Assembly: GCF_002379095.1 (NCBI RefSeq) | Contig: NZ_NBZV01000011.1 | Location: forward strand, 1 to 64,000 | Length of the DNA stretch: 64,000 nt | Source of the DNA: Polaromonas sp. AER18D-145 | GTDB lineage: Bacteria > Pseudomonadota > Gammaproteobacteria > Burkholderiales > Burkholderiaceae_C | Reading direction: 5' to 3' | Part shown: positions 62,729 to 64,000 of the stretch, piece after piece | Numbering within the stretch: position 1 is the stretch's first letter | How the letters are laid out: each line of letters starts with the position of its first letter | The notes under the pieces: model-generated | Seen by the model: the letters and a program-made list of their open reading frames with translations, nothing else | Told to the model about the DNA's origin: nothing | The model's database searches: none | Translations under genes and position numbers: made by a program

Positions 62729-64000
62729 TCAGACCGCGGGCGGATCAGTTTCCCTTTCTGCATGCCGGGGTCCGGCCACTGCGGCGATGAACGCCTCGAT
62801 CGCGCCGGCTACGTTGCCGGCCTTGGCCATCAACAGGCCGGGGTCGGCCTTGCCACCCGGCAAGGTGGCGGGCAGGCCTGCCTTGTCGATCAGGGCGCGC
62901 GAGGCGCCCAGCACCAGCAGGGATTTGCCATGGCGGTACTGGTCACGGATGAACTCCATGGTGTGACCGTCCCTGGCCAGCGCCGCCACGGCCTGCTCGC
63001 CGTCAGGCAGTACCAGGGCGTCAAACAGGAAGCCGGGTTCATTTTCCAGGGAAGCGTCCGCCTCCAGGGTGTCGCCTTCCAGGGTGGTCACCGGTCCAAT
63101 ACGTGGCGCCACCAGGCGCGGGACGGCGCCCTGCGCAAACAGCGCCGCCTGCACTTGGGCGATCGAGTCGCCGGCCACGCCGGGCGCGACCAGAACCACC
63201 ACTTTGCGGCCCTGGATGGAGCCGTCACCGGGTCTGGCCAGCAGGGACAGCGTCGGCGACACCGTGACCTCGGGCTTGGCCGGCTTGGCGAGTGCCCGCG
63301 GCAGCGCTGCGGGCAAAGCGTCCATGCCCAGGCCCTCGGCCACTTCGCGGGCCAGCGCTTCCGAGGCATTGCGCAGCGAGGCCACCATGCGTTCGCGGAT
63401 GGCGGGCACGGTGACCTTGCTCAGTTCGAAACGGAAGGCGGCCGCGATGTGTGCCTGCTCGACCGGCGTCTGGCTGTCGTAAAACAGCGTGGCCTGGGTG
63501 TAGTGGTCGGCGAACTTCTCGGGCTTGCCGCGCACCTTGGCCTGCTCCTCTTTGGCCTGCAGTCGCGCGGCCACCGACACAAACCCTTGGGCCGCGCCCG
63601 CCTGGAAGGGGCAGCCGCCGGCCAGCGAGTTGGGCTCATAAGAGACCCGGCCGCGGTGGAGGGCCTGGCGGTGCATGCCGTCGCGCTGGTTGTTGTGCAC
63701 CTGGGCAATCGGCGCATTGATCGGGATCTCATGGAAGTTGGGCCCGCCCAGGCGCGAGATCTGGGTGTCTACGTAGGAATGGATGCGCCCGGCCAGCAAG
63801 GGGTCGTTGGAAAAATCAATGCCGGGCACCACATGCGCCGTACAGAAAGCGACCTGCTCGGTCTCCGCGAAAAAGTTGTCGGGGTTGCGATTCAGCACCA
63901 TGCGGCCCACCTTCTGCACTGGCACCAGTTCTTCCGGAACGAGCTTGGTGGCATCCAGGATGTCGAAGCTGAATTTCTCCGCCTGCGCTTCGGTGAAGAT
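62729..64000 (-). CDS. katE: large-subunit catalase KatE (HPII), N-terminus outside the window
   Basis: About 424 residues are visible, open to the right edge. The catalase core has [57 protein letters not shown] and [20 protein letters not shown] with the haem-ligand Tyr in the HSYVDTQ part. The C-terminal DJ-1/PfpI-like domain is present ([17 protein letters not shown]). It splits H2O2. The start and the catalytic His are beyond 64000. Confidence 0.94.
   Translation of the reverse strand: MFTEAQAEKFSFDILDATKLVPEELVPVQKVGRMVLNRNPDNFFAETEQVAFCTAHVVPGIDFSNDPLLAGRIHSYVDTQISRLGGPNFHEIPINAPIAQVHNNQRDGMHRQALHRGRVSYEPNSLAGGCPFQAGAAQGFVSVAARLQAKEEQAKVRGKPEKFADHYTQATLFYDSQTPVEQAHIAAAFRFELSKVTVPAIRERMVASLRNASEALAREVAEGLGMDALPAALPRALAKPAKPEVTVSPTLSLLARPGDGSIQGRKVVVLVAPGVAGDSIAQVQAALFAQGAVPRLVAPRIGPVTTLEGDTLEADASLENEPGFLFDALVLPDGEQAVAALARDGHTMEFIRDQYRHGKSLLVLGASRALIDKAGLPATLPGGKADPGLLMAKAGNVAGAIEAFIAAVAGPRHAERETDPPAV

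Overview
The window looks like a chromosomal segment of a high-GC betaproteobacterium of the Comamonadaceae type (Polaromonas / Rhodoferax / Variovorax-like). The reasons are gene order (mltG-tmk-holB-pilZ-tatD, Liv-type ABC transporter next to beta-oxidation genes, YbgC-GNAT fusion) and two dispersed repeat families I associate with this family: a GC-rich element around a CCCCTCGGGGGG core and a GCTATTGATTT-type repeat. Species cannot be fixed from sequence reading alone.

Layout. 1-1700: mobile DNA. The tail of an IS1595-like transposase is followed by a triple 18-bp repeat and then by a half-perfect Xer/dif site (545-572). This adjoins a roughly 1.1-kb element encoding a VC1465/XafT-type Xer activation factor, with a second att-like site at 1652-1679. 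This is best read as a minimal integrative element exploiting Xer recombination (IMEX), or part of an array of them, at or near the replication terminus. 1740-6674 (minus): ankyrin protein, TatD, PilZ, HolB, Tmk, MltG. 6700-14120: YgfZ, NRDE protein, O-antigen-ligase-like membrane protein, YbgC-GNAT fusion, esterase, iron alcohol dehydrogenase. 14275-16245: a small defence/stability islet with an Mrr-like nuclease and a three-gene toxin-antitoxin operon. 16304-19910: patatin-like protein and Tex.

20202-26975 is a candidate export system. A NarL-type two-component pair is divergent from a secreted three-repeat protein with a CxxC and a Gly-His tail, a small secreted protein, a CsgG/HfaB-like lipoprotein with peptidoglycan-binding and DUF4384 parts, and a Sel1-repeat protein. 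After a Kef-type antiporter, a LapA-type membrane protein and a LysR/DUF2917 divergon, 31786-37335 holds a Fap-type functional amyloid operon: FapA-position gene, FapB-like, FapC-like, FapD-like C39 peptidase, FapE-like and FapF-like beta-barrel. A strong terminator-like hairpin sits just after the fapC-like gene. Two amyloid-like loci within 15 kb, one with a CsgG-like pore and one with a FapF-like pore, are the most interesting biology here.

37355-57531 (minus) is a long catabolic region: SDRs, GST, AidB, thioesterases, acyl-CoA dehydrogenase, thiolase, FadB-like multifunctional enzyme, LivFGMH, substrate-binding protein and an AMP-forming acyl-CoA ligase. A TetR-type palindrome lies before the fadB-like gene. 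57880-64000: Crp-like regulator, SelO, MsrB, YciB, BolA, parvulin, and the C-terminal part of KatE cut by the right edge.

Two MITE-like inverted-repeat elements (20037-20205 and 38276-38544) each supply the TAG stop codon of the neighbouring gene, and one GC-rich repeat has become the N-terminus of Tmk.
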